Source: an uncultured bacterium (GTDB lineage: Bacteria > Planctomycetota > UBA1135 > GCA-002686595). Taken from it: a stretch of DNA of 64,000 bases. Every line of letters begins with the position of its first letter. Positions within the stretch are counted from its first letter, which is position 1. The notes under the pieces were generated by a model that saw only the letters and a program-made list of their open reading frames with translations, was not told where the DNA came from and searched no databases. The stretch covers positions 124,001 through 188,000 of the forward strand of contig CALJGV010000007.1 of the NCBI GenBank assembly GCA_938075305.1, in the 5' to 3' direction. The translations under genes and the position numbers were made by a program. This document shows positions 16,992 through 25,801 of the stretch, piece by piece.

Positions 16992-17215
16992 GGGGGGACC
17001 TGGGGGTGCGAAGGTGGGCAGAGTGGACCTCCGGAAGGATACCTTCCTTGCGCCGAACCGGTCCGCACTCCTCGCCCACTGGGCCGGCCGCCCCGGTCCT
17101 CTTCAACCGACCCTCCGAGTCGAAGGGGAGCCTCCCGTGACCGCCCCGGAGCGCGGGACCTCGAGGATCGAAGTCGACCGCCTCATTCTGAGTCAGCGCG
17201 CCCGCCAGACGGGAC

Positions 17216-19090
17216 TCAGGGCCGCGTGGTGGCCGGCACCGATGCGCGCTGATCGGCATCGAGTTTCCTGTTCACCACTTCGGTCTTCGCGGTCGGGATC
17301 CGCAGCTTGATGCTGGAGCCCGACCCCGGCCCCTCGCTCATGACGCCGATCGCGATCCCCAGCTCCTGGCAGACGTTCGCAGCCATGTGCAGGCCCTCAC
17401 CTGCGTGGCCGGGCTTGTCCGTGAAGGACGAGGTGAAGATCTGGTCCAGCAGACCGGGGTCGATCCCGCAGCCGGTGTCACTCACCTCAACCACGACCCG
17501 CCGGTCCTGCGTCCCGTACACGCGCAACGAGAGGCAACGCTCCGAGAGATCGTCGCCCTGCAGCGCCTCGAGGGCGTTGACGATGACGTTGATGAGCGCA
17601 CTCGTCAGGCGGTGCGGGTCCGTGCGCAGGAGCGGGACACCGTCGAACTGACGCTCGATCTTGACCCTGGTAGAACCGTCCACGGAGAGCAGCGCGACTC
17701 CAAGCGCCCTTTCCACGACCTCGGAGAGTTCCACCTCCTCCACCATCGCTGGGCCGACCGCGTACTTCTCCTGGCTCCGGATCAGGTCGATGGCCTGCCC
17801 CAGCCCCTCATCCAAGGACTCCAGTTCCACGGCGCAACGGGAACGCAGGTCGCCGACGGCGTCGGCCATCGCCACGATGAATGGACCAAGGAACTTGCCG
17901 TTCTCGTTCTGTTGTAGGTACGAGGCCAGGTCGTCGGAGTGCTCCTCGAGCTCTCGAGCCAGGGAGTGCATGTCGTTCAGATCAACCGCGAGGACGTCCC
18001 GAAGCAGGAGCTTCGTGGAGACGTTGATGCTGTTGAGGATGTTGCCAGCAGCGTGAACGACGCCCATGGAGACGTCTGACATCCCCGCGCGGCGCGCGTC
18101 CTGGACCATCTCGTGGCGCTGGACAGCGACCCTGGACACCATTCCTGTCAGCGCCTGGTCGAGTCGGCGGAACTCCTCCGCCTTCCCCGAGCGGAACGTC
18201 CCTTTGACTTTCGTGGAGGCGTTGAGCTGAGCGACGTGACCCTGTAGCTGCCTCAGCGGCCGCACCACGGAGCGCACCAGGAACAGCGCCGCGAGGAGAG
18301 CGACGAAGCCGCCTGCGAGGACCTGGTATGTCAGCTGTTGCTGGACGACGGCCAGGAACGAGGCGCCAAGCGCGGTCTTCCTCCTCGCCAGGGCGATCGT
18401 CGAGGGCCGCTCTTTGCCGTCTCCGAGGACCCGGACCTCGAGCGCTTCTCCATGGTTCACCGGGCGTCCCCCATTGCCCTCGAGCTGCGCGAGGACGTTG
18501 GGCGGGACGCTCCCGAGGGGCCCGTCTAGGTCGAGGAAGGCCAGCTCCACGTTCGGATAGAGGCTCGTCACCAGCCGCAGCTCCAGGGGGCTCGCGATGA
18601 CGACCCGACCTCCAGTGCCGCTCTCGCGGTTCGCGGCGGCCACCACCATGGGCTCGCCATCCGCGACCACCACCGCGCTGTTGGGCTCATCGGCCCCTGT
18701 GACCCCCGCAACCGACGCGGCGCGAATCGCCTCGATCATCGCGGAGAGGCGTCCACGATCAGGCCCCACGAGGACCCTTGGCTCGCCTGCGCCGTCGAAG
18801 TTGAGGATGACCTCGGGGGAGCAGGACCCCGCTCCTGCACCGCGAGCCTCGTCCGAGCTCGGCTCCCCAAGGCTGGCGGACCTTGCGAGGAGAAGCGCAC
18901 TGGTCAACGCCGCCCTGCGGTGTCTCTCGATCTCCCACTCGACGTCGTCCATCGCCTGGGCGACGGTCGCGTCCGCACTCTTGACGGCCTGCCCGTGGAA
19001 CCGGTACGCCTGGACTCCAAGCGACGCGGAGAGCGCGACCATGCTCACGAGGAGCAGTTGGAGCGCGAGGCTGGCGGTGAGCGACTTCAT
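17216..19090 (-). CDS. Membrane-bound sensor histidine kinase
   Basis: 624 residues from ATG at 19090. TM1 is about 8-27, followed by a periplasmic sensor domain of about 215 residues (CHASE-like, no certain family), TM2 about 255-275, then HAMP. The H box is MGVVHAAGN with His346, of the 'HNxGN' class rather than the common HExxxP. The ATPase domain has the N box (INVIVNALEA), G1 DTGCGID and a TDKPGHAGEGLHM lid/G2 segment typical of kinases in this subgroup. No response regulator is adjacent. The PilZ gene 27 bp upstream is on the same strand, suggesting a joint transcript. Confidence 0.85.
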   Translation of the reverse strand: MKSLTASLALQLLLVSMVALSASLGVQAYRFHGQAVKSADATVAQAMDDVEWEIERHRRAALTSALLLARSASLGEPSSDEARGAGAGSCSPEVILNFDGAGEPRVLVGPDRGRLSAMIEAIRAASVAGVTGADEPNSAVVVADGEPMVVAAANRESGTGGRVVIASPLELRLVTSLYPNVELAFLDLDGPLGSVPPNVLAQLEGNGGRPVNHGEALEVRVLGDGKERPSTIALARRKTALGASFLAVVQQQLTYQVLAGGFVALLAALFLVRSVVRPLRQLQGHVAQLNASTKVKGTFRSGKAEEFRRLDQALTGMVSRVAVQRHEMVQDARRAGMSDVSMGVVHAAGNILNSINVSTKLLLRDVLAVDLNDMHSLARELEEHSDDLASYLQQNENGKFLGPFIVAMADAVGDLRSRCAVELESLDEGLGQAIDLIRSQEKYAVGPAMVEEVELSEVVERALGVALLSVDGSTRVKIERQFDGVPLLRTDPHRLTSALINVIVNALEALQGDDLSERCLSLRVYGTQDRRVVVEVSDTGCGIDPGLLDQIFTSSFTDKPGHAGEGLHMAANVCQELGIAIGVMSEGPGSGSSIKLRIPTAKTEVVNRKLDADQRASVPATTRP

Positions 19091-19117
19091 GGCAGGCTGA
19101 AGGTCGACGGCGTCGAA

Positions 19118-19420
19118 CTAGCTCGTCCCTCCAGGCTCGTCTGGCTCCACGAACTTGAAGCCGATCCCCAGCTTGCCCCCGGGCAGCGACTGGGAGCGCA
19201 CCAGCTGGACGAGGCGCGGCTCCGGGTCTCCCTTGAGGCAGATCTCGAACTCGAGGGAACCCTCGAGGACGGCGAAGAGCCCCCCTTGAGAGGTGTTCGC
19301 CACGGTCACGGCCGTCTCGCTACATGTCGGGGTGAGGGTAGCGGGCTCGGCCGTGGGGACTCGCCCACGCTCCCGGCGGTCCGCTTCCGCGGCCACGCTC
19401 TTCCTATCCGACTCTTTCAT
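19118..19420 (-). CDS. Small single-domain PilZ protein
   Basis: 100 residues from ATG at 19420. Both nucleotide-binding motifs are present: RxxxR within RRERGRV (about residues 16-22) and NxSxxG as NTSQGG about 25 residues later, followed by beta strands ending GKLGIGFKFVEPD. Single-domain cytoplasmic c-di-GMP adaptor by family. Lies immediately upstream of the histidine kinase on the same strand, so it may report c-di-GMP to that signalling pathway; this is inference from position. The 225 bp before it (19421-19645) hold no recognisable gene. Confidence 0.75.
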   Translation of the reverse strand: MKESDRKSVAAEADRRERGRVPTAEPATLTPTCSETAVTVANTSQGGLFAVLEGSLEFEICLKGDPEPRLVQLVRSQSLPGGKLGIGFKFVEPDEPGGTS

Positions 19421-19645
19421 TTGGCCGGTTCGATGGGGCCAGGAGGCCCGTCAAAAGAACTCATCGACCCCTGTCTCCCCGCCTCTTTAGTCGGGTCTGC
19501 CTCTCTTTGGACTCTGCCCGAAGGACGCCCGGGCCCCCAGGGCCCCGCCATGGGTCGAGGTCATGTCCACGATCAAGACGGGTGCCCACTTGGGAGGGCC
19601 CTGCTCAACCCGCCAGGCAGGTCCCGCGTCCAGGCCTTCGCCCGT

Positions 19646-20974
19646 TCAGAGGACGTCGCGCACGCGCCCGATCAGCTCGGCCCGGGGAACCTCCACCCCG
19701 TGCTTCGCCCGGAGGTCCTTCACCTGGCAGGTCTCCGCGTCGAACTCGTGGCTGCCTGCGATGACCGCGAGGGCAAACCCGCGGCGGTCGGCGTACTTGA
19801 GCTGGGCCCCCAGCTTGCGAGGCTCAGGGTAGAGCTCGACCCCGATCCCAGCGCTTCGGAGCTCCGCCGCGAGGGCGAGGTAGTCGCCGAGGCGATCGTC
19901 CTCGAGCATCGGGATGAAGACGGGGCAGGGGGCAGACTGCGCCTCGACCATGCCGAGCTCCTCCATCGCCGCCAGCAGGCGGTCCACGCCGAGCGAGGCA
20001 CCGACACCTGGAAGGTCCTGCTTGGTGTAGAGGGTCGCCAGGTCGTCGTAGCGCCCACCGGAACAGCAGCTTCCGATGCCCGGCAGGTCATCGAGGAAGG
20101 TCTCGAAGATGGCGCCGGTGTAGTAGTCGAGCCCCCGCGCGATGGAGGGGTCCAACTTGATCCGGTCAGGGTCCACACCGGCGGCGGTGACCGCCTCGAA
20201 GAGCCCCGAGAGTCCCCGGTGCCCCGCGACCCCGGCATCCGCTCCGGAGACGAGCGGCTCGATCGCATCGAGGAGTTCGCCCGGACTCCCCTTCAACTGG
20301 GCGAACTCCAGGACCGCGCGGACCTGGGGCTCTGAGAGCCCCACCCCGTCCCTTAGCTCTGCCGCAACGGCCTCGGCGCCCGCCTTGTCGAGCTTGTCGA
20401 GCACGCGGAGCACCGCGGCCTGCTGCTCCACCAGATCCAAGGTCTCGAGGAGTCCTGTGAGCAGCCGGCGGTCGTTCATCCGGATGGTGAACCGCTCGAA
20501 GCCGATGGCCCGGAACAGGTCGTGGATCACCAGCGCGGCCTCCACGTCACTCGCGGCGCTGGTCGTGCCGATCGTGTCGAAGTCACACTGGATGAACTCA
20601 CGATATCGGCCCCGCTGGGTGTTCTCGCCTCGCCACACCGGGCCCACGTGGTAGCGCTTGAACGGCGTCCCGAGCGTCCCGATGTGCTGCGCGGCGAAGC
20701 GCGCGAAGGGCACCGTGAGATCGAAGCGCATGCCGACATCCCGGCCGCCGTGGTCCGTGAAGCGGTACATCTGCTTGTCGGACTCGGCCCCGCCCTTACC
20801 GAGCAGGACCTCCGTGTACTCCAAAGAGGGCGTGTCGATGGGGCTGAAACCGAAGGAGCGATAGACGCCCTTGGCCGTGTCGATGAGCCCCTCGCGGGGG
20901 ATCATCGCGGCGGGGAGGAAGTCGCGGAACCCCTTCAGGGTGCGCGGCTGAATCAGCTGCTTCTTGCTGGACAT
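19646..20974 (-). CDS. hisS: Histidyl-tRNA synthetase
   Basis: 442 residues from ATG at 20974. Class II aminoacyl-tRNA synthetase. Motif 2 region FKRYHVGPVWRGENTQRGRY then REFIQCDFD; HisA motif SIARGLDYYTGAIFE; GSCCSGGRYDDL; the class II motif 3 segment GASLGVDRLLAAME. The C-terminal anticodon-binding domain (about 345-442) begins PVFIPMLED and has YPEPRKLGAQLKYADRRG. Full length and intact. Charges tRNA-His in the cytoplasm. Stands alone between the PilZ/kinase pair and hutI, all on the minus strand. Confidence 0.95.
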   Translation of the reverse strand: MSSKKQLIQPRTLKGFRDFLPAAMIPREGLIDTAKGVYRSFGFSPIDTPSLEYTEVLLGKGGAESDKQMYRFTDHGGRDVGMRFDLTVPFARFAAQHIGTLGTPFKRYHVGPVWRGENTQRGRYREFIQCDFDTIGTTSAASDVEAALVIHDLFRAIGFERFTIRMNDRRLLTGLLETLDLVEQQAAVLRVLDKLDKAGAEAVAAELRDGVGLSEPQVRAVLEFAQLKGSPGELLDAIEPLVSGADAGVAGHRGLSGLFEAVTAAGVDPDRIKLDPSIARGLDYYTGAIFETFLDDLPGIGSCCSGGRYDDLATLYTKQDLPGVGASLGVDRLLAAMEELGMVEAQSAPCPVFIPMLEDDRLGDYLALAAELRSAGIGVELYPEPRKLGAQLKYADRRGFALAVIAGSHEFDAETCQVKDLRAKHGVEVPRAELIGRVRDVL

Positions 20975-21059
20975 GAATGGGAGAGGAGTGAGGGCGGCAG
21001 GAGGTTAGCAGCCGCGACGCACCCGACATCAGGAATGCGTGCCGCGCTGGCGGATACCG

Positions 21060-22325
21060 TCAATGCACGGCGGCCCCACCCTTGATGACGCGACGGACCG
21101 GGTTCCGGCCGAGCTCGTAGGTCAGGTGTGTGTGGTTCGGGAGATCCGTCAGGACGAGGTCTGCGCGCTTGCCGACCTCAACCGAGCCCAGCTCGTGGCC
21201 GAGCCCGAGGCTGCAGGCCGCGTTCAGCGTCGTCCCCGTCAGCGCCTCCGCCGCGCTCATCCCGTAGCGCAGGGCGGCCCAGCTCATGACCTCGAAGAGG
21301 CTCATGCAGTAGCAGGAGCCAGGGTTGAAGTCCGTGGAGAGCGCCGGGGCGCAGCCCGCCTCGATCATCCTGCGAGCAGGCGCCTCCTGGGCCTCCCCGA
21401 GATAGAGCGGGACCAGCGGGCACAGCACCGGCTGGACCCCGCGCTCCGCGAGGGCGGCGATGCCGTGCTCGGAGACGTGCTCGAGATGGTCCGCGCTCGC
21501 AGCGCCGAGCTCCGCCGCCAGCTCCGCTCCCCCGAGGGACGTCAGCTGGTCCACGTGCATGCGGAGCCCGAGCCCCTGCTCCCGCGCCGACTCCATGAGC
21601 CGCCGCGAGGCCTCGAGCCCGAAGACATGGCTCTCGGTGAAGACGTCGGCGAAGGCGGCCTTGCTGGCCGCGGCCGGCCAGAGCTCCGCGCAGACCACGT
21701 CGATCCAAGCCTCGGGCCGCCCCTTGAACTCGGGAGGGACATCGTGCCCGCCGAGGCACGTGGGGATGAGCTCCACGGCGTGGGAGCGGTTCGCGGCGGC
21801 GATCACGTCCAGCCCCTTCAGCTCGTCGGCCACGGTGAGCCCGTAGCCGGTCTTCGCCTCGATGGTCGTGGTCCCGAGCTGGAGGAACCGGTCGAGGCGC
21901 GGCAGCAGGACCTCGAGCAGCAGCAGCTCCGTGCTGGCCCGGACGCCCTCGAGGCTCGATCGGATCCCTCCCCCAGCGGCCGCGATCTCCACGTAGCTAC
22001 GACCGGCGACGCGCTGCTCGAACTCCCCCTCTCGCGTCCCCAGGAAGACCGGGTGAGTGTGGGAATCCACGAGCCCCGGGATCGCCAGCCCGCCACCAGC
22101 ATCCAGGGTGTCCCGCCCGCGAAAGCTCTGGATGAGTTCGGACTCCGGCCCGATGGCGACGAAACGGCCGGCGTCGCAGGCCACCGCCACGCTGCGCTGA
22201 ACGCTCAACCGCCCCATGCCTGACCCCGAGAGCGGCTGCTCGCCCTCAGGCGTCGCCAGCTCACCGATACCGGTGACGAGGAGGTCGACCTCCCGCGGCG
22301 ATTCCGAGTTCGGCTGATCGGTCAT
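21060..22325 (-). CDS. hutI: Imidazolonepropionase
   Basis: 421 residues from ATG at 22325. Metal-dependent amidohydrolase of histidine degradation that opens 4-imidazolone-5-propionate to formiminoglutamate. Seen: metal site DSHTHPVFLGTR (HxH), substrate loop AAAGGGIRSS, EAKTGYGL, the GHDVPPE segment, HVDQL, ADHLEH, and STDFNPGSCYCM with the catalytic Asp, then TLNAACSLG and a C-terminal VGKRADLVL. Complete. The other hut genes (hutH, hutU) are not in the window. The 85-bp gap to hisS is probably coincidental. Confidence 0.95.
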   Translation of the reverse strand: MTDQPNSESPREVDLLVTGIGELATPEGEQPLSGSGMGRLSVQRSVAVACDAGRFVAIGPESELIQSFRGRDTLDAGGGLAIPGLVDSHTHPVFLGTREGEFEQRVAGRSYVEIAAAGGGIRSSLEGVRASTELLLLEVLLPRLDRFLQLGTTTIEAKTGYGLTVADELKGLDVIAAANRSHAVELIPTCLGGHDVPPEFKGRPEAWIDVVCAELWPAAASKAAFADVFTESHVFGLEASRRLMESAREQGLGLRMHVDQLTSLGGAELAAELGAASADHLEHVSEHGIAALAERGVQPVLCPLVPLYLGEAQEAPARRMIEAGCAPALSTDFNPGSCYCMSLFEVMSWAALRYGMSAAEALTGTTLNAACSLGLGHELGSVEVGKRADLVLTDLPNHTHLTYELGRNPVRRVIKGGAAVH

Positions 22326-22433
22326 AGGGTCAAGGGTACGGGACCACCGGGGGCAACCGATCCCCCCAGCCGCCAGTTCAGCGAGCCCAACCAGCGGGGT
22401 CTCCGGGCGGGGACCGCCGCCTAGTCTGCCCCC

Positions 22434-23174
22434 TCAGGCGCTCTGCCGGACCATGGACCGTCCGGCGACCTCCCTCCGCCCGGTACCTCCCTTGGCCGCG
22501 CCCGAGAGGGAGGCGTTCACGAGCGCCTGCAAGCGCTTGCGAGCCCGGAAGACCACCATCTTGGTGTTGGACCGCTCGGTCCCCAGGGCCGCGCCGACCT
22601 CCGCGTACGAGCGCCCCTCCACCTCGACCATCTGCAGCGCGAGCTGGTCGCGCTCGGAGAGTTGCTGGAGGCAGTTGGCGTAATGGAGCAAGACCAGGGC
22701 GAGTCCGGACCGCGCGGATCTGGAAAGCTCCCCCAGCGAGGCCGCCGCAGAGGGCTCGAGGCGCCGGTCCGCGGGCTCCGGCGCCCCCTCCCCGAGGTCA
22801 CCCAGAAGGGCCGTCCGCCCGGCGTTGGCCTTGCGGGTGCGCCGCAGGGCGTTCCCGGCGATGGTCCTCGCCCAGGCGCGAAAGCCGCCCGGCGCAGCGG
22901 GCTTGAAAGAGCCGGCGTAGCGATAGATGTTGAGGAAGGTGTCCTGGAGAGTCTCCCGGGGGTCACCGCCGTCCCGGCGCTGGGCGTGCAGGCGCTGGAT
23001 CCAGACCAGGAGGTTCGGCGCCGCGGCCCGATAGAGCGACTCGAACGCAAGGTGGTCCCGGCGGTCCTGGAACTCGACCATCAGCGCCGACTCTGCCCGA
23101 CCGTCGGCGAGGCCGCGAGCGGGCGGCGGGGTAGCGACTTGGTCTTTCATCGGGCGACCCATGGCGAGCGCCAT
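22434..23174 (-). CDS. ECF-like RNA polymerase sigma factor
   Basis: 246 residues. The start at 23174 is preceded by GGAG 5 bases upstream; ATG at 23150 is an alternative. Region 2 is FESLYRAAAPNLLVWIQRLH ... ETLQDTFLNIYRYAGSF followed by FRAWARTIAGNALRRTRK. Region 4 is QLSERDQLALQMVEVEGRSY then AEVGAALGTERSNTKMVVFRARKRL, an HTH for -35 recognition. A longer linker than usual (about 50 residues) separates the domains and a basic tail follows. No anti-sigma gene is adjacent. The 231-bp gap to the divergent CBS gene should hold both promoters. Confidence 0.85.
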   Translation of the reverse strand: MALAMGRPMKDQVATPPPARGLADGRAESALMVEFQDRRDHLAFESLYRAAAPNLLVWIQRLHAQRRDGGDPRETLQDTFLNIYRYAGSFKPAAPGGFRAWARTIAGNALRRTRKANAGRTALLGDLGEGAPEPADRRLEPSAAASLGELSRSARSGLALVLLHYANCLQQLSERDQLALQMVEVEGRSYAEVGAALGTERSNTKMVVFRARKRLQALVNASLSGAAKGGTGRREVAGRSMVRQSA

Positions 23175-23405
23175 GCCACTCCGTACGAAAGACCGGCCCC
23201 GATCCTCCGCAGTGCATTGCCATCAATAGGCTTATGGCATATTTCATAGCCATCGCCTGCGGCGGCCGGAGCGCTCGCCGTTCCGGATCCGTAACGGTCT
23301 CGCTCGCCTGCGCTCGCTCCGCGCGCAGCCCGACGGGGCCCGCCGTTCGCTGACCGCGGCCACGCCGCACCTCGACATCTTGGCGCCCCTCCTCCTTCGG
23401 ATCCT

Positions 23406-24929
23406 ATGATCGGCCCCACCGCTCCTATCGCTTCCACCGTGCCCAGTCCCATCTCACCACCAGAGGCCGAACTCGAGCCTCCCCCAGCCGGGGAGCCCGG
23501 CATCGCCGTCCCCGGCTCTCCAGCTGGCGCATCCGCCAGCGCCGGATGGCCCGGCCTCGACGCCCCGTTCGCGGGCGGCCTCGCCCTCGTCGCGCTGCTG
23601 GTCACCGCGGGCCTCCTCGCCATGCTGGCCCAGGCCATCGAGCGGGCCGTCCCCCATTCCGTGCCTTCGGATGAGGAAGACTTCGCACCCGATCCCCTGG
23701 CGGGCTACCTGGAGCGACGGGAGTCGCTGAGCGCCTCCGCGAGCCTCGGCGCGCAGATTTGCCGGGTCGCAGCCACGCTGCTGCTGCTCCACCTGCTGGC
23801 CGAGTCCTCCGACCTCACGGGCACCCAGTCCGCCATCCTCACCCTGGCCCTGGGCGCCCCGCTGCTTCACCTCACCACGCAGACGCTGCCCGCGGCGCTG
23901 GTGAACTCCCGCGGAGATGCGCTGCTCCGGGTGGCCCTCCCAACCCTGGCCCGCCTCTCCCTGCCCCTCCTCCCGGTGGTGGGCCTTCTCCGCATCATCC
24001 GCCGCGCCATCCTGCGTGGAATGCGGTCCCACGAGGCCGACGAGGGGACGCGCCGCATGGTGGAGGGATTCCGCGCCATGGTGGAGAGCGCCGAGTTTGA
24101 CGGTGACCTCGCTGAGGAGACCCGGGAGCTCATCGCGAACGCCATCGAGTTCGGTGAGGTGGACGCGGCGGAGGTCATGACCCCGCGGACCGAGATCTTC
24201 GCCATTGAAGAGGACGCCGCCCTCACGGACGCAGTCGCCGTCTTCGCCACCGCGAGCTTCTCCAGGATCCCCGTCTACGAGGGGACCATCGACACCATCA
24301 TCGGAACGCTCACCGCCCTCGAGGCCGCCAAGGCCGTGGCCGAAGGGCGCCTTGAGACGACCCGGATCCGCGACATCATGCGGCCCCCCCTGCTGGTCCC
24401 CGAGACCGTGCGGGTCTCGGACCTGCTCAACCAGTTCCGGGCCGACCGTCAGAAGATGGCGATCGTGGTGGACGAGTACGGCGGGACGGCCGGGCTCGTC
24501 ACCCTCGCCGACGTGGTGGCCGAGATCGTCGGGCACGTCAGCGACGAGTACGAGGAGGAGCACACCGCGTTCCGGGCCATGGAAAGCGGCGCGGTCGAAG
24601 CCGACGCCAGCCTCCACGTCTCCGAGGTCAACGAGGCCCTCGACCTCGAGATCCCCGAGGAGTCGGACTACGAGACCCTGGGTGGATTCGTGCTCTCCGA
24701 GATCGGGCGCTTCCCCTCCGCCGGTGAGTCCTTCACCTCCGAGGGCGTCACCTTCCGCGTGAGCGAGGCCAGCGACCGACGCGTCCTGCGGGTCGTGATG
24801 GAGCGACCCGGTGGCCTCGAGCTGCGCTGGGACGCAGGGGCGCAGTCGGGCCCCCTGCCTCGCTCCGGCGCGGATAATGAGCCCGAGCGGCACGGGAACA
24901 CCGAGGAGCGCGAGCGGCGCGGCGCCTGA
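23406..24929 (+). CDS. CorC/HlyC-type CBS-domain membrane protein
   Basis: 507 residues from ATG 23406. N-terminus about 1-50 is Pro/Ala rich. A hydrophobic region (about 55-205) forms a CNNM/DUF21-like membrane domain with at least three helices. The ANAIEFGEVDAAEVMTPRTE line is the universal lead into the CBS pair of 'hemolysin' family proteins. CBS1 follows (ARIPV-type FSRIPVYEGTIDTIIG), then CBS2 with VDEYGGTAGLVTLADVVAEI, and a CorC_HlyC transporter-associated domain (about 395-475). Family roles are in Mg2+/Co2+ or Na+ efflux. Precedes recO by 14 bp and probably shares its transcript. Confidence 0.88.
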   Translation: MIGPTAPIASTVPSPISPPEAELEPPPAGEPGIAVPGSPAGASASAGWPGLDAPFAGGLALVALLVTAGLLAMLAQAIERAVPHSVPSDEEDFAPDPLAGYLERRESLSASASLGAQICRVAATLLLLHLLAESSDLTGTQSAILTLALGAPLLHLTTQTLPAALVNSRGDALLRVALPTLARLSLPLLPVVGLLRIIRRAILRGMRSHEADEGTRRMVEGFRAMVESAEFDGDLAEETRELIANAIEFGEVDAAEVMTPRTEIFAIEEDAALTDAVAVFATASFSRIPVYEGTIDTIIGTLTALEAAKAVAEGRLETTRIRDIMRPPLLVPETVRVSDLLNQFRADRQKMAIVVDEYGGTAGLVTLADVVAEIVGHVSDEYEEEHTAFRAMESGAVEADASLHVSEVNEALDLEIPEESDYETLGGFVLSEIGRFPSAGESFTSEGVTFRVSEASDRRVLRVVMERPGGLELRWDAGAQSGPLPRSGADNEPERHGNTEERERRGA

Positions 24930-24943
24930 CCGGCCCCCCCACC

Positions 24944-25801
24944 ATGCCGCGCTCACGACCCGCCGCGCGCCGCCCCGCGTCGCGCACCAGCGACCGGGCC
25001 ATCCTCCTCCGACGGACGCCGTTCGGCGAGACCTCGCTGGTGGTGCACGTCCTCACGCCCGAACACGGCCGGGTCGAGCTGATGGCCAAGGGCGCCCACC
25101 GTCCGCGCTCTCGGTTCTTCGGGGTCCTCGACTGGTTCGACACCCTGGAGCTGTCGTGGGTGCAGCGCAAGGAGAGCGACCTGGGGACACTCCGGGAGGG
25201 AGAGCTGCTCCACCGGCGGCGCCAGCTGACCCGATCTCTCAGGAGCTATCGCGCCGCCCAGACTGTCGTCGAACTGGTCGATCTGGTGACCCGGGCGGGC
25301 TTCTCCGACCGGGAACAATTCACCCTCGCCGAGGGCGCACTCGACGCGCTCGACCGGGCCGAGGGCCCTCCCTCGGCCCTGCTAGCCGGCTTCGAACTGA
25401 AGCTCCTCGATCAGCTCGGCCTCGCCCCCGCCCTGGCGTCCTGCGCCACCTGCGGCGCCCCCGCGGCGGCGGTGGACCCCACCTCAACCGAGCCGAGAGC
25501 CCCCTTCTCCGCGTCGGTCGGGGGTCGCCTCTGCCCGATCCACGCGAACGAGGCTCACGCCTCGGGACTCCGCGTCGGTACGCTCCCGGTCTCGATCCTC
25601 GAATCGGCTGACTTCGCCCTCCGCGCGCCCCTCGGGGACCTCGACAGCGCAGACTGGTCCACGGAACGGTCCATCCGAGTCCTGGACTTCACCGGACGAT
25701 TCCTCGATCACCACCTCGAGACAAGACCCAAGAGCCACGGCCGGTTCCTCGCCGCGCCTGACCGAAACCGTCGGACCGCCACGCGGCCCAAGTCCCCTTG
25801 A
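24944..25801 (+). CDS. recO: DNA repair protein RecO
   Basis: 285 residues from ATG 24944. N-terminal OB fold begins RAILLRRTPFGETSLVVHVL then TPEHGRVELMAKGAHRPRSRF, matching RecO ('xxLxxxxxgExdxlvtlfTxexGkxxxxakGarr'). The central helical part has RQLTRSLRSYRAAQTVVELV. A partly preserved zinc site is CATCGAP plus a later LCPIH. RecO loads RecA onto SSB-coated DNA with RecR in gap repair. The basic C-terminal tail is poorly conserved. The stop overlaps the TTG start of the next gene by 3 bases. Confidence 0.88.
   Translation: MPRSRPAARRPASRTSDRAILLRRTPFGETSLVVHVLTPEHGRVELMAKGAHRPRSRFFGVLDWFDTLELSWVQRKESDLGTLREGELLHRRRQLTRSLRSYRAAQTVVELVDLVTRAGFSDREQFTLAEGALDALDRAEGPPSALLAGFELKLLDQLGLAPALASCATCGAPAAAVDPTSTEPRAPFSASVGGRLCPIHANEAHASGLRVGTLPVSILESADFALRAPLGDLDSADWSTERSIRVLDFTGRFLDHHLETRPKSHGRFLAAPDRNRRTATRPKSP

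Noticed and set aside
23480-23530. Partial palindrome in the 5' part of the CBS-protein gene (GGAGCCCGG ... CCGGCTCTCC)
   Set aside because: Imperfect, within a Pro/Ala-rich coding region, no context for an operator or attachment site.
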